64,000 bases of DNA from Panax quinquefolius (Eukaryota > Streptophyta > Magnoliopsida > Apiales > Araliaceae): assembly GCA_020205615.1 (NCBI GenBank), contig CM035167.1:57991023-58055022 (forward strand), read 5' to 3'. Below are positions 45,976 through 58,757 of this stretch, piece after piece; position 1 is the stretch's first letter; the number at the start of each line of letters is the position of its first letter. Under the pieces are notes generated by a model that did no database searches, was not told the origin of the DNA, and saw nothing but the letters and a program-made list of their open reading frames with translations. Position numbers and translations under genes: made by a program.

Positions 45976-48452
45976 TGTAAAACCCCAACTTTTTGAATAA
46001 AGATGAATTTTCTATAAATATTATTTTTGAATATTATGGAGTGAAATTGATATAATGTTATAGTTGTGGGTAATATTTATAAATTTTGCAAAGTACGCAA
46101 GTTGTTATATAAGATTCGATTGGTGGGGAATATTCGCTTTTAACAGGAATATTCAGATAATAGCAAGACAATCATTGGTGGACCCTATTAACGGAATTAT
46201 TGTCGGATTGAGAAAACGACAAAAATACTTTATGAAAATAACGGCGGAAGTTTTACTGTTAATCTGTTGAAACACCGGTGTTAAAGAAAAGAATACGATG
46301 TCTGGCGTAGTTGCATAGTAGCATACGGTATTAATTATTGATGCTTACATGATAAGTCACTTAGTTTTGTTGGTATTATTAATGTAATAATACGAAAAAT
46401 CTTTTATATAAAACATAATACTTTTATAAAGTTATTTTATAAATAAAATATATTATATTCAATTATGCATAGTGTTGCATAGATAATCTACATAGTGTTT
46501 TGCATAGTAAAATCTTTTTTATATAAAATGTAATACTTTTATAAAGTTATCTGCTTTTATTTAGACAATAATTAGAATATATTATATTTTATTATGCATA
46601 GTGTTTGCATAATTATTCCTGCATAGTGTTTGCATAGTAAAATCTTTTATAAAAGTTATTCGTTTTATTAGATTATAAATAGAATATATTATATTTTATT
46701 TAAAAGATTTTTCTTTAAATATGGAATTTGTCAGATTAAAGTAAATCAATCTGGACCGTTCATGAGTTAGTTACTATGCAGATCCATTTTTCTATAAATA
46801 GAAGCTCATTCCTTCATTATTTTCTTACGAATTCACCGAAAACTACAGAGAGATAAACTATAGAGAGAAGAAGAAAGTATTCTCTACTTCACTACTTATA
46901 TATCCAAAGACTCTTCCTCTTAAGGTAGGAAATATTATTTGTTGTACTCGTAAGGGTGTTATTCTTTTGTATTCATGAAGAGAACTTATGTTATTCCATT
47001 CTTTATTATTCTGTTGGAATAACTCAGATCTGTGAGCTACCCTATACTTGGTGACATTCTTCTATTATCCCGTCTTTACTATTCTGCTTGGAATATCCAT
47101 GCATGCGTTTTACGCTGACTGGGTTCCATCTTTATTATTATTCATTGGAATATCCACGTGCATGCGTTTTTACTTGGGACTTCGATTCCGCCCTTATTAG
47201 TATTACATTGTAATAACTGCCTACATCACGAAGCACCGCATGCATGATGATTTCTGTTGTTATTCCATTCTTTATTATTACATTTGAACATCCTGTTGGT
47301 GCAAATTTCGCTTTGACCGGTTCCGTTATTTAGTATTCTGTTGGAATAACTTTACCTACATCTGCAATCGCGCATGCATGGTGATTTCTTTTGTTAGTCC
47401 ATTCTTTATTATACTTCGTTGGTTAAAACTTTGACTTTTATACTCCATGAAATTTGTGGAATATCCTTGATATTTGTGCTTCATCCAGTATCTTTTCATA
47501 AAAATATTCTTCTGAGCATTCTTGAATTTTACTCTACAAAGCAGTATCATGTTCACAATTTGGACGTTATTGGTTCTTGGACAAATTAATTCTTGAACTT
47601 GTTTTATTGAATTCTTATATCATTGTCATCATCCTCATATTTATATTTTTTTTGAAAGTCATCTGTGGCACATGGTGCATAGATGGACTTGGTATGATTA
47701 TGATCGAGGATTATTCGGTTGTAATCATGGACCGTAATGTTACAAATGATGTGGTAAAAGTCCTCATTGGCCCGTAGTGTATTGATGGACGATTGTTGGC
47801 ATGATCATGACCATTAATGAATACACAAATGTTCTTGGCGTAGTAGTGCATGGATAATTGTGGTCGTGATACTAAAGAATATCCTCGGTCGTAGTGCGGG
47901 GGTGATTCGATGATGTGAATTATTTATTAAAATTGAGTCCCAAATGATAAAAGTGATGAAAAACCTTTTAAATCATAAAAGATAGTAGATTTTATTCTCT
48001 ACTTGACTCTTCTAATGGATTGCTTGTTCCGCTTCAGTTAAACTTGATAGTTATTATATTTTATCAGTTTAACACTGTTGAAGGCTAACGATAAATTATT
48101 CTGCATTATCTTAGTCATAATATTTCTTACTAGGCTAGTTGAGCTCACCCTTTCTTTCACTGTTCTCTTCAGGAAATGAGAACGTAGCTGGGACTAGTCG
48201 GGGAACAGAGTGATGGTCCTAGATGGTGCATTAGTAGTCCTCACTATTCTGTGAAATAGTGTGATAATAATTGTAATGAGGACTCCTTTTGAGTTTGTAT
48301 ACTCTTAGTAGACATTATTTGTATTCAAACTCACAGCCTATGTTTTGTCGTATTTTACATGACTGTTGTATAATTAAGTTGTATTTGAATTCTGTACCAC
48401 GTATCTGGCGACTTAAGATGGGTAATGTATACCTAATTTTGGGGGCGTCACA
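45976..48452 (+). mobile_element. 3' LTR of element D (2477 bp)
   Basis: Same ends as the 5' LTR. TATAAATAG is at 46793-46801. It is about 260 bp longer than the 5' LTR, mostly because about 47665-47885 holds extra copies of a repeat module containing ggcc(c)gtagtg that the 5' LTR has only once (about 38700-38730). Confidence 0.92.
47655..47925 (+). repeat. Expanded GGCNNGTAGTGCA-type module in the D 3' LTR
   Basis: Four to five imperfect units, each with a ggc..(c)gtagtg(c/t)a(t)..gatgga core. The 5' LTR holds a single unit. Family A LTRs hold a related three-unit array (22465-22620). Confidence 0.7.
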
Positions 48453-50309
48453 AAGTTACAGTGATGATTTTCATTAAAAATGTCAAAAAGAGAAGTTTTA
48501 TCAAAAACAGTGAAATTGGGTGTTGTAAATTTGATGTTTATGTTATTTTATGGGTAGAATCATGTTAAGAGTCTTTACAATAAGTTTACATGAAGTCTCT
48601 GTATGTATTACATGTTAACTAGTTTGTTAGATTGGAGCTTGTAGGTCAATGTGGCTTTTTGTTCATGTCTTTGTTCGAGGCCGGTCGTAGAAGTCTCGGA
48701 GTTCGACGTTAGCAGACAAACTAGCAAAGAAGTTATTCTTGCGTCATGAAGACCGATATCACGCCGCATCTACAACTACTAGCCTGAGTCTCGCGCCACA
48801 ACACCAAATAAGCAATACGGCCCATAGTGTAAATCGTGTAGCCATGCAACATGAAAGTTAGCGTAATGGTCTGACAATTTTATTTATTTACACAAAGTCT
48901 GAAAACAAATGTTATGTGTTAATAATAGGACTGTTAAATTATGATTTCAGTGGTACTAAACTAAGAATGAGCATGTTATTAAGGGTTAACTAGTATTAGT
49001 TTTAACGTAATTCAATTATGTGAATTGAAAATCAAACTTACATGATGTATATACTTGTTTATATATATAAAATGTTGGTAGTGACTAATTATGTCATGAT
49101 TACATATATATAGGGTATTGAGATTCAAGTTTTAAGGTTTATCTTGTGCTCAAGGCAAGTTTTCTAACCCTAAAACTTCGTTGTGCAAGTTTAATTTCGT
49201 TGAGTATGTTATTGCTTCCAATTCAATTACAATTACGCAAGTTTGCTAACTCTACACTTTCGTAGAGTTAGACTGTCTATAATTGAGCAAGTTTCTTTAA
49301 TATGTAACTTGTTATTTAGCATGCAAGTTACTGTATTCTGATATCCTAGAGTTGAACAACTTTATCGTTCAAATTACTATTCGTTATGCATGTTTAGTAT
49401 CCAATTCTCAATAACCTTGATTTAATATTGTTCAAGAATATTATGTTACAATTATTCAATGTTTATGCTATTAGATTATTCCTAAAGCATGATATTAATT
49501 TACAAATATCGATTCAGTTATGATTATTCCATAGCATGCAGTTATTTATGTTGTATTCAACTAATCCTTAGTTGATGACCGTTGAATTCTAAATTACCTT
49601 GTAATGTATCCAAACCAAACCTACTTTGGTGCGGACTTGTATTTTAAATACTAAGATGAACAACTCTTTTATTAGAGGTTTACGCTTAGCGTTGAAATGG
49701 TTGTGCACAATACATTGTACGAAGGGCTGATCCCCCTAAGTACGTGGAGTCCTTATAGTCATATATTTCGTTAAAATTAAAGTTGAAAGATTACTTATAA
49801 TCTGTGGACATGGTTCGTGGGTCATTAGACCCTCAAAGAGTATGTTTCGTAATGTTAATAGAACATATCATTCGGTTCTATTGAGTCTATTTCTGGCAAA
49901 TGTTGTAATATTGTAAAGTTATTCATTCTTATTTCAAGTGAGCTTTGTTTGCTCACTCTTGCACATTTATACACTTATTGCAACTAAGGTTGACACGGTA
50001 AATGAACCTATAACTACCAAAGGAAAGGAAAAAATGTACAAGTGATGAAGACTTGTAATTTTATTTTATCGTTATGATAATAGACTTTTAATAATGATGT
50101 GATGTAATAATTTAATTTCCGCTTTTGAATGATTGTAATTAAAGGTTAGATAACCTGGGATTTTTTTAATTTAAATGTAATCCTGTATGGGCAGGTTTTT
50201 ATTATTCAATTTTATTATGATTGGGTAGTTAGATATAAATGTTTTGATAAACTGAACACCAAATCTTGAGGTAATGAGGTAGCGATAGCGAAATCTTCCA
50301 ACAAGTTTT

Positions 50310-50326
50310 TGGCGCCGTTGCCGGGG
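50310..50326 (+). promoter_or_regulatory. Primer binding site of the Athila element
   Basis: TGGCGCCGTTGCCGGGG follows the LTR-end remnant. This word is the standard Athila/Tat primer site, usually assigned to tRNA-Asp. Confidence 0.85.
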
Positions 50327-50428
50327 ACTTAGTATTATTTGTTTTTCAATATTAACACTAAGTCAATACGATCTTAATTTAAACTGATTTATTTGTTTAA
50401 CTCTCTTTTCAGGTAGTCTTCACTATTT

Positions 50429-51986
50429 ATGCCACCTCGAAGGGGACGAAATATAATACCTCTCGATCCTGAGGTTGATAGAACATACAGACGGCTGCAA
50501 AGAAAAAATTCTCGGGACATACCTACTCCTATTAGAATGGCTGAGGAACTTCAAAAATCTCTAAAGGAGTATGTCATGCCTCATATCGATGATCTCCAGG
50601 AAAGCATTCTCAGGCCCGTGATCCAAGCAAATAACTTTGAGATCAAGCCGACACCATTCAAATGTGCACCAACATTCAATTCGGGGGATTGCCAAACGAT
50701 GACCCAAATGATCATTTGATAAACTTTGTGGAGATCTGTGATACTTTTAAGTGCAATAGAGTTACTGACGGTGCCATCAGACTCCGATTGTTTCCATTCA
50801 CCTTGAGGGACAAGGCCAAGAGCTGGCTACATTCACTCCCTCCAGGCTCTATTACCACATGGGCTGACTTGGCTCAAAAGGTTCATGGCTAAGTTCTTTC
50901 CGCCAGCTAAAACCGCCAGGCTTAGGCTCGAAATTACCTTATATATCAAGTTTGATTCAGAATCTTTGTACGACTCATGGGAGCGATTCAAGGATCTTCT
51001 GAGAAAATGCCCCCATCATGGACTACTAGAATGGCTTCCCATCCAGACATTTTATAAGGGGTTATCCGGATCTACTCGTTCGAGTATAGATGTCGCTTCT
51101 GGAGGGGCCTTCATATCTAAGCATCACACAACAGGGTATGAATTGGTGGAAACAATGGCGACCAATAATTATCAATGGCCAAATGATAAGCAGGCCCCTA
51201 GAAGACCAGTAGGGGTATATGAGGTTGACTCAATCACACAATTAGCGGCTCAGGTTGCAGCGCTAACTAAAAGACTAGACACTATGGGAGTGCAAGCTGT
51301 GCAAAATGTTCAGAGTGTCGAAGTGTCGTGTGAATTCTGTCAAGTGAGCCACCCAACTGATCAATGTGCTATAAGCCCTGAGTCAGTTCAATTTGTTTCC
51401 AACTATGGGCGACAAAAAAATGCTAATCTCCCCACTCATTACCATCCGGGCTTGAGGAATCATCCAAACTTCTCCTAGGGCAACACTAATAGCAATTAAG
51501 CACAACCTTCGACCACCAGGCCTAACTTCTCAAACCCTCCTGGGTTCCAAGCTCAAAACTAGTATCCACAGAGTTCTCAAAATCAGTACAGTCAACAACC
51601 ACAAAGTTCTCAAAATCAGTTCCACCGTCCACCTCCTCAAAAGGAAAGAAAACCTAGTTTGAAAGATCTCTTCTCACGATATATTGCCCAAAATAAAACA
51701 AAGAGAAATAGTCAAGAAGCTTCCATCCGGAACCTTGAAGTCCAAATGGGATAGTTGGCATCTATTTTGAGCAGTCATCCACAAGGCACATTGCCAAGTG
51801 ACACTGATGTCAACCCGAAACGGGATATCAAGGAACAATGCAAAGTAGTAACACTCTGGAATGGGAGAACTATAAATGAAAATGGTGGGGAGAGCTCTAT
51901 AGTGCAAGAAGATGTGACTGTAGAGGAACCTATTGTGGATCATAAAGATGATAAGTCTGGGGGTGAGGAAAATGTGCAAGATAATC
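50429..51986 (+). pseudogene. gag: Athila gag, frameshifted
   Basis: It starts MPPRRGRNIIPLDPEVDRTY. It shifts frame at about 50670-50690 (FGGLPNDDPNDHLINFVEIC follows) and again at about 50880 (AKFFPPAKTARLRLEI follows). The 50885-51478 piece (197 codons) has TFYKGLSGSTRSSIDVASGG, ATNNYQWPND and a Cys-rich CEFCQVSHPTDQC knuckle-like motif. A stop at 51476-51478 and others follow in the proline/glutamine-rich linker. The 51755-51990 piece is acidic and is interrupted by the solo LTR. Confidence 0.85.
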
Positions 51987-54589
51987 TGTGACGCCCCCAA
52001 AATAGGTATACATCACCCATTCTGAGTTGTCAATACATGGTACAGAAACAACTACAACTTTATTATTACAACAGTAAAACTGTGAGTTTGAATACAAATA
52101 TTATCTTCTAGACAATATCTATACTCAAATAAATCCTCATCACATTTATTGATACATTATTTTATAAAAATGGTGAGGACTACTAAACAACTCTCGCTAG
52201 AACTTTCATTCCATACCCCACTTGCATACTCGCTATATTCTCGCCTCCGAGAAGAAAAATGGAACAAAAAGGAAAAGGGTGAGCTCAACTAGCCCAAGAA
52301 AGAATATTATGACTAAGATAATATACAACAAATTATCGTTAGTCTTCAACAGAGAAAAATCTAATAGAATACAATAGACAACAAATTTTAAATCAATATT
52401 CGCATGATGAAATAATAATTCATTAGAAGAGTTAAGTAGAGAATGCAAACTACTATCTTCTATGTATGAATTTAAAAGTTCATCGCTCTATCTTTTATCC
52501 CCAGTAACATCAATCAATATATATCCGGAATCAAATACTCATCTTTGCACTACAGCCAAAAAGATATTCATCATTAATTCATGTTCATCTAAACACATGT
52601 TCATCTTTGCACTACAGCCAAAGATATTCTTCAGAAATCATTCATCTTTGCACTACGGTGCCAAAGATATTCAATAATATCATCATTTAAGATCAAGATG
52701 ATGAAAAATATTTTTAAAAAACGAATCCAAAGAAACAAAATGACAAGGATTAAGGATTAAGGATTCGTACTTTGTTTTATCCATGTCCAAAAATACCTCA
52801 AAAATAATCATAGTGGTGTAAAATTCAAGAATGATCAAAACATGGATACAATCAAAGCTAGTATCCATAATAGATATTTTTAGACGAAAAGGAAAATTTT
52901 CATTTTTCGATGAATAAGACTCAGATATCGTGAATAATAGTGTCGATATATGAAATACTAACTCCGACACCAAAAGTTCCAAATTTGATAAAAACTTCAG
53001 ATCAATATTTTAGCATAATGATATTGAAGAGATAATATCATTACGAAAATAAAAATATCCCTTACCTCGAAAGATTAGTACTTCTAGCTAGAATATCTAT
53101 ATATAGTCTTTGAAGGAACTTGCACCGCCTAACAATACTCAAAGTATACTCAAAATACTCACAAGAATACGCCGATAATATAGAGAGAAAACTTCAGCTT
53201 TAAGTGTGATTTTCAATTCTAACCTAAGCACCTATTTATAGGAAAATGCTTTGAACACCAAAGCGTAAAATTTAATAAAATATTAATATATATTATAAAT
53301 TTCCTTAGCCCATCTTTGAAGATTTGATTTCAGCAATTAATATCACATGTTAGCCCACTTAAATGCAAAAAACGTTTTCTTTAAAATAATAATTAAAACT
53401 TCCAAAAATCAATTATTTGAGCTTCTGGATTTCAATAATTCACAATAAATAGCCCTTTTATCGAAAAATTCAAATCTCGCGTCTTTTTATAGGAAATTCA
53501 ATTCTCTACAACTTTGCAAAAGAAAGTTTTTCCAAATTCCAAATGTAATTGACCAAATCCACAAACCAAGCGATTTTACAAGCTATAATCAAATTTCACC
53601 AATAAATGGGGTCCAATGAGACATGTTTAACATGTTTTAAACATTTATTGCAACAAAAATACTCTTCTTCCTCGTATACTCATATATCCCACATCCGTTG
53701 TAAAAATATCACCATTATTATATTATTAAAATATAATAATACATTTAAATGAATTATCTTATCGTAAAAAGATAAAATTTCAATTTTCAACAATTGTCAC
53801 ATTAAAATTTTTCTCCATCTATATCCACATAAAATCAATATTTTCCTCATCATATAAATCAATAATTAATTATTCACAAATAATATTACAGAAATCACAA
53901 TATTGACAACCAGCGGCTTCCTCGTGAAAGAGGGGCTTTCCAATAAAGATTTCTCCTTCTCAAGTGCCAAGAATTAGGTGACCAAACCTCTCCTTAGATG
54001 TAACTTTCTAGACATTGCCAATAATGTTATCCAATAATATTATTCGAGATAATATGAATTATTGCTCTGATAATAGAAAATATTGTGTAATGACAATTAT
54101 TGAAACAACAAAGAATATAAAATATCAACGCAAAATTATTAAATCAATAAAATCTTCGAATAATAATTATCGTGTAACCATTATTGAGTAGTGCCTTCTT
54201 ACGTAAGAATCAATAATTGGTGCAATACCGCAAAGTGCTACTTGTGTTTTTAACCAATTTAGTATTTTGACAAGTAGATAATTGTGAATAACTATGTCAT
54301 ATTATTTTTAAACAACTTATATTTGTCGCTTTTCTTCATCCAATCGCTTTAAGCATGGGGCCCACAAAATATCGCTACCGTCGCATTTAATATTCCCCGA
54401 CAGCAAGAATATTCCACGACCAAATGAATATTCCCCGACAACAATGAATATTTTATAACCACTTGCTTATTTTGAAATATTTGCGTATTTTACCCCTAAC
54501 TATCCATATTAATCAAATCAACCCTTACTATTTCAAAATAATAAATAGAGGAAAATAAATTTAATTTATTAATAATTTGGGGTCTTACA
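51987..54589 (-). mobile_element. Solo LTR of family A, minus orientation
   Basis: The plus strand reads TGTGACGCCCCC ... GGGGTCTTACA, the reverse of the family A LTR. It is flanked by a perfect 5-bp duplication taatc (51982-51986 and 54590-54594). At 2603 bp it matches the element A 3' LTR (2612 bp). CTATTTATA at 53232-53240 is the reversed TATA box. The three-copy module is at about 52525-52680. Confidence 0.95.
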
Positions 54590-54594
54590 TAATC

Positions 54595-55987
54595 CTACTA
54601 CTCCAACCTCTACAGTGATCAAAGCCAATCCTCCTATCCCACAGTTTTCATTCACTTGGCGCCTGCAGAAACAAAAGCTTGATAAGCAGTTCTATAAGTT
54701 CTTAGAGGTGTTTAAGAAGCTTCACATAAACATCCCATTTGCAGAGGCGCTGGAGCAAATAACGAGCAAGTCAAGTTCATAAAGGACATATTATCGAAGA
54801 AAAGGAAAATGGGAGACTATGAAATAGTGGCTCTGACAGAGGAATGCAGTGCCATGTTGCAAAACAAGCTTTCGCCAAAGCTAAAAGATCCTGGAAGTTT
54901 CACGATTCCTTGCACTATCGGGGACCAATTCATTGGCAAGGCTTTATGTGATTTAGGGACTAGCATTAACTTGATGCCTTTGTCTATATATAAGAAGATG
55001 GGACTAAATGAAGCCAAACCCACAAGTGTCACTTTGCAATTGGCGGATAGATCTTTTACTTATGTGAAGGGGATAGTAGAGGATGTTCTTGTGAAGGTGG
55101 ACAAGTTCATCTTCCCAGCTGACTTTTTTATCCTAGATTTTGAGGAAGACAGGGAGGTTCCTATAATTTTGGGCAGACCATTCTTAGCAACTGGGAGGAC
55201 CCTGATAGATGTTCAGAAAGGGGAACTGACAATGAGAGTACAGGATCAGGAAGTAACCTTCAATATGTTCAGGTCAATGAAATATCTGAACACCCCTGAA
55301 GACTGCTTTCAGATTAAGGTGATTGATAATACAGTCAGGGAAGTATTCTCAGAAACATGCCTGACAGACCCTTTAGAAGCTACACTGACAGGTGCCAGTA
55401 CTATGGAAGAGCCTACTCATGCTAAATATGCCAAGTGGCTGGATGCACGTCAGAGATCTAATCAGTTCCAAAGACAGTTCGAGTCTCTGAATGATAACGA
55501 AGCATCCACTTCCAAGGCCCAACCATCGATCATAGAACCTCCTGTCCTTGAATTAAAGCCTTTGCCCACTCATCTGAGGTTTGCTTATTTAGGTGAATCA
55601 TCCACTCTACCTGTTATAATTTCTACTTCTTTAAATGAGTGCCATGAAGAAAAGTTACTACTAGTGCTCCAGCAATATAAAATGGCCATGGGTTGGTCAA
55701 TTGCTGATATTAAAGGGATCAGTCCATCTCAATGCATGCACAAAATCTTACTGGAGGAAGGGTCTAAGCTGTCCATTGAACATCAGAGGCGGTTGAACCC
55801 CATAATGAAAGAAGTGGTTAGTCCCATTCAGTGCGTGCCAAAAAAGGGTGGCATGACGATTGTGCCCAATGAAAATAACGAGTTGATTCCAACCAGAATG
55901 GTGACTGGATGGAGGGTGTGTATGGATTACAGGAAATTGAACAAGTCCACCTGTAAGGATCACTTCCCTCTTCCATTTATTGATTAG
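54595..55987 (+). CDS. pol: Athila protease and start of reverse transcriptase
   Basis: Gag-pol resumes after the solo LTR (QKQKLDKQFYKFLEVFKKLH at about 54665). After a frame change near 54755, the open piece 54809-55987 (392 codons) has GDYEIVALTEECSAMLQ, the protease active site ALCDLGTSINLMP (DLG in place of DTG, as is usual in Athila) and VPIILGRPFLATGRTLIDV. A linker follows, then RVCMDYRKLNKSTCKDHFPL of reverse transcriptase. It ends at a TAG at about 55985 where a Gln codon is expected. It is the longest open frame in the window. Confidence 0.87.
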
Positions 55988-56640
55988 ATGCTCGATAGAC
56001 TTGATGGGCATGAATTTTATTGTCTGCTAGATGGTTACTCTAGATATAATTAGATTTCAATTGCTCCCAAAGATCAGGAGAAAATAACTTTCACATGCCC
56101 CTATGGGACCTTTGCATTTCGAAAAATGTCCTTCGGACTGTGTAATGCTCCGACAACATTTCAACGTTGCATGATGTCTATCTTCTCTAATATGGTTGAA
56201 AAGACCCTTGAGGTCTTCATGGATGACTTTTCGATATTCGGGAGCTCATTTGATAACTGTCTGGTGAATTTGACTGTCATTCTCAATAGATGTGTTGAGA
56301 AAAATCTTGTACTAAATTGGGAGAAGTGCCATTTCATGGTCAAGGAGGGCATTTTCTGCGCCATCGAGTATCTGTTGGCGGTATTGAGGTTGACAAGGGA
56401 AAGATTGATGTCATTAATAATTTACCACCACCTACCTCAGTAAAAGGGGTGAGGAGTTTTCTTAGGCATGCTGGATTCTACATGAGGTTTATCCAGGACT
56501 TCTCCAAGATAACCAAACCTTTCTGCACACTATTAGAAAAGGACATGCCTTTTCAATTTGATGAAGCATGTCTCAGAGCATTTGATCTACTGAAGGAAAA
56601 AAAGACTTATTTCAGCCCCAATTGTGGTAGCTCCTGACTT
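55988..56640 (+). pseudogene. pol: Athila reverse transcriptase palm and connection, one frameshift
   Basis: It continues with LDRLDGHEFYCLLDGYSRYN, a TAG, then FTCPYGTFAFRKMSFGLCNA and the catalytic FMDDFSIFGSSFDNCL (56126-56443). A frameshift at about 56350 moves to 56317-56637 with [40 protein letters not shown] and ACLRAFDLLKEK. Confidence 0.87.
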
Positions 56641-57071
56641 GACTTTCCCATTTGAGCTTGTGTGACGCTAGCGATTTTGCTACTGGGGCAGTGTTAGGTC
56701 AAAGAAGGGATAAGGTATTCCACTTGATCTACTATGCCATCAAAACTTTAACTGATGCTCAGCTGAATTATACCATAACTGAAATAGAATTGCTGGCAGT
56801 GGTTTATGCGTTTGATAAGTTCCGTTCCTATTTCATTGGAACAAAAGTGATCGTGTACACAGATCACTCGGCAATCAAATACCTGATTGGAAAGAAAGAT
56901 GTAAAGTCGAGGTTGATATGGTGGGTCCTTCTCCTCCAAGAGTTTGATCTGGAGATCCGTGATAAAAAGGGTAATGAAAACCAGGTGGCGGATCACTTGT
57001 CCAGGTTGGAAAATCATCATCATGCGGGAGATGCTGAAAAAGATATAAATGATTTCTTCCTGGATGAGTAG
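56640..57071 (+). CDS. pol: Athila RNase H, open 139-codon piece
   Basis: [20 protein letters not shown] opens the domain; [21 protein letters not shown] and [16 protein letters not shown] carry the other acidic catalytic residues, so the set looks intact. It ends [12 protein letters not shown] and a tail before TAG at 57069-57071. Confidence 0.83.
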
Positions 57072-58350
57072 ATCTTTGTTGTCCAAAGCAAAGGCCCGTG
57101 GTATGCGAACTTTGCTAATTATATCGCTTGTCAAGTGCTTCCTCCCAACTTGAGCTATCAATAGAGGAAAAAATTCATGAACGATGCAAAAAAATATTTG
57201 TGGGATGAGCCTTTCTTATTCAAGTAGTGTTCAGATTAGATTCTATGGAGATGCTTGCCAGAGGAGGAAATCGAAGGTGTGCTCCATCATTGCCATTCCT
57301 CAAATTATGGAGGACATTTCGGGGGCCAAAGAACTGCAGCTAAAGTGCTCCAATCTGGGTTTTACTGGCCTACCCTATTTAAAGATGCGCCCGTATATGT
57401 ATCGCACTGTGATAGATGCCAAAGGGTGGGAACCATCTCAAAAAGGCATGAATTGCCTCTACATAATATCCTCGAAGTTAAATTATTTGATGTGTGGGGT
57501 ATTGACTTCATAGGTCCATTCGTCTTCCTACAACAATCTCAATATTCTTGTTGCGGTTGATTATGTCTCCAAATGGGTTGAAGCAGTTGCCTTGCCTACT
57601 AATGATGCGAAGGTGGTGCTTAATTTCTTAAAGAAAAATATTTTCACTCTTTTTGGCTCTCCTCGGGCTATAATTAGTGATGAAGGGTCGCATTTTTGCA
57701 ACAAATATTTCAAAGCCCTTCTAGCTAAGTATGGGGTGACCCATAAGATAGCCATTGCTTACCATCCGCAGACTAGTGGCCAAGCAGAGATATCCAATCG
57801 AGAGGTAAAACGTATCTTGGAGAAGATTGTTAACCCCAATCGAAAGGACTGGTCAAAGAAGCTTGATGATGGCTTGTGGGCATACCGCACCGTTTATAAA
57901 ATGCCTATCAGAATGTCTCCGTATAGGCTTGTTTATGGCAAGGTTTGTCATCTTCCTGTGGAGTTGGAGCACAACACATATTGGGCTATCAAAAAGCTAA
58001 ATTTTGATTTGGAAGCAGCTGGTAAACAAAGACTTTTACAACTCAATGAATCTGACGAGTTTCGTTTGCAAGCGTATGAAAACACTAAGTTGTACAAAGA
58101 AAAGACAAAGCGGTGGCACAACAAGAAAATCGTTGAAAGAAATTTTGAGTCGGGCCAAAAGGTGCTTCTTTTCAACTCCCGTCTAAAATTATTCCCCGGG
58201 AAGTTGAAGTCCCGATGGTCGAGGCCGTTCACGGTTGCTAAGGTGTATCCTTATTGGGCTATTGAGGTTGAAGACCCTCATTCTGAAAATACCTTCAAGG
58301 TAAATGGTCAGTGCTTGAAGCACTATTGGGGCGGCGAGGTCGACCAGTAA
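57072..58350 (+). pseudogene. pol: Athila integrase
   Basis: The zinc region (LHHCHSSNYGGHFGGQRTAA, CDRCQRVG) is in frames 57184-57560. The core and C-terminus form one open piece, 57592-58350 (252 codons), with [66 protein letters not shown] and a C-terminal [10 protein letters not shown], ending EVDQ. A small frameshift lies at about 57530-57550 ([11 protein letters not shown]). The core is well kept. Confidence 0.87.
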
Positions 58351-58666
58351 AATACCTCCATTACCTTGAGAGACCCGGTGTAAGGTGGGGTAAAAGTCAA
58401 GCCGACGACTCTAAATTAAGCGCTTGATGGGGAGGCAACCCCATCTCAGTATCAAAATGTTGCTTTTGTTTTCATTAATTTTTGTTGTCTTTAGTTATCA
58501 TGAGTTGCACTTTGCATTTCTTAGTGTAATTGCTAGTTTCTGTATAATGGATGTTAGTATGTGAGTAGTATGTGTTTAAAGGCTTTTAGTAGTTAAAGTG
58601 TGTTTTACAATTATTTCTTGGGTTGTTTCACTGATATGAACTGTGGCATGTGCAAGAAATTAGCAG
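58351..58666 (+). other. Start of the Athila 3' non-coding region
   Basis: After the integrase stop comes a cttgatggggaggcaacccc word typical of the region following Athila pol, then T-rich sequence with no frame. It ends at 58666 where LTR-like sequence of another family begins. Confidence 0.6.
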
Positions 58667-58757
58667 TGAGAGCCCCAAATCCGGGTCCTAAATCACCACG
58701 GATCTGGTACAATCATTCTATAACTAATGCAGAAGATATAAACATAAATTATTTATC
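58667..58757 (-). mobile_element. Short LTR-end fragment, minus orientation
   Basis: tgagagccccaaatccgggt resembles the reversed 3' end of the gypsy LTR families in this window (tgacacccccaaatctgggt at 418). Only about 90 bp are seen before another similar LTR end at 58758, so one LTR may be inserted in another. Confidence 0.45.

Larger units (their letters stand above)
37056..48452 (+). mobile_element. Complete Ty3/gypsy element D (Tekay/Del-type chromovirus)
   Basis: It is flanked by a perfect 5-bp duplication aagtt (37051-37055 and 48453-48457) inside a family B LTR. The 5' LTR is 37056-39272 and the 3' LTR is 45976-48452. Primer binding site, gag, protease, reverse transcriptase, RNase H, integrase, chromodomain and polypurine tract are all present in order. 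A solo LTR interrupts RNase H. Its genes resemble those of element A. The LTR ends (tgtaaaacccc, gggggcgtcaca) and promoter layout also follow A, so the two families are related. It is inactive because of stops and frameshifts. Confidence 0.95.
36903..50281 (+). mobile_element. Second, longer 3' LTR fragment of B(+), split by element D
   Basis: 36903-37055 corresponds to 29108-29260 of the LTR. After element D it continues at 48453 and runs to about 50281, equivalent to 31080 of the reference copy. The first about 1.07 kb and the last about 20 bp of the LTR are missing. It overlaps in content with 36036-36902, so the junction at 36902/36903 (aactag/tttatatg) is a partial LTR duplication. Its end abuts Athila sequence. 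Confidence 0.85.
50282..58666 (+). mobile_element. Athila-lineage Ty3/gypsy element, LTRs missing
   Basis: It begins with about 22 bp of an LTR end (gcgaaatcttccaaca) followed by the tttttGGCGCCGTTGCCGGGG signature, then gag, protease, reverse transcriptase, RNase H, integrase and part of the long 3' non-coding stretch. The lineage call rests on the gag (KFFPPAKTARLRLEI), on the ILGRPFLATGRTLIDVQ protease tail and on the PYGTFAFRKMSFGLCNAP reverse transcriptase, which are Athila-like. The 5' LTR is lost at the junction with the family B LTR and the 3' LTR is not seen. A family A solo LTR splits gag-pol at 51987-54589. Confidence 0.87.
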
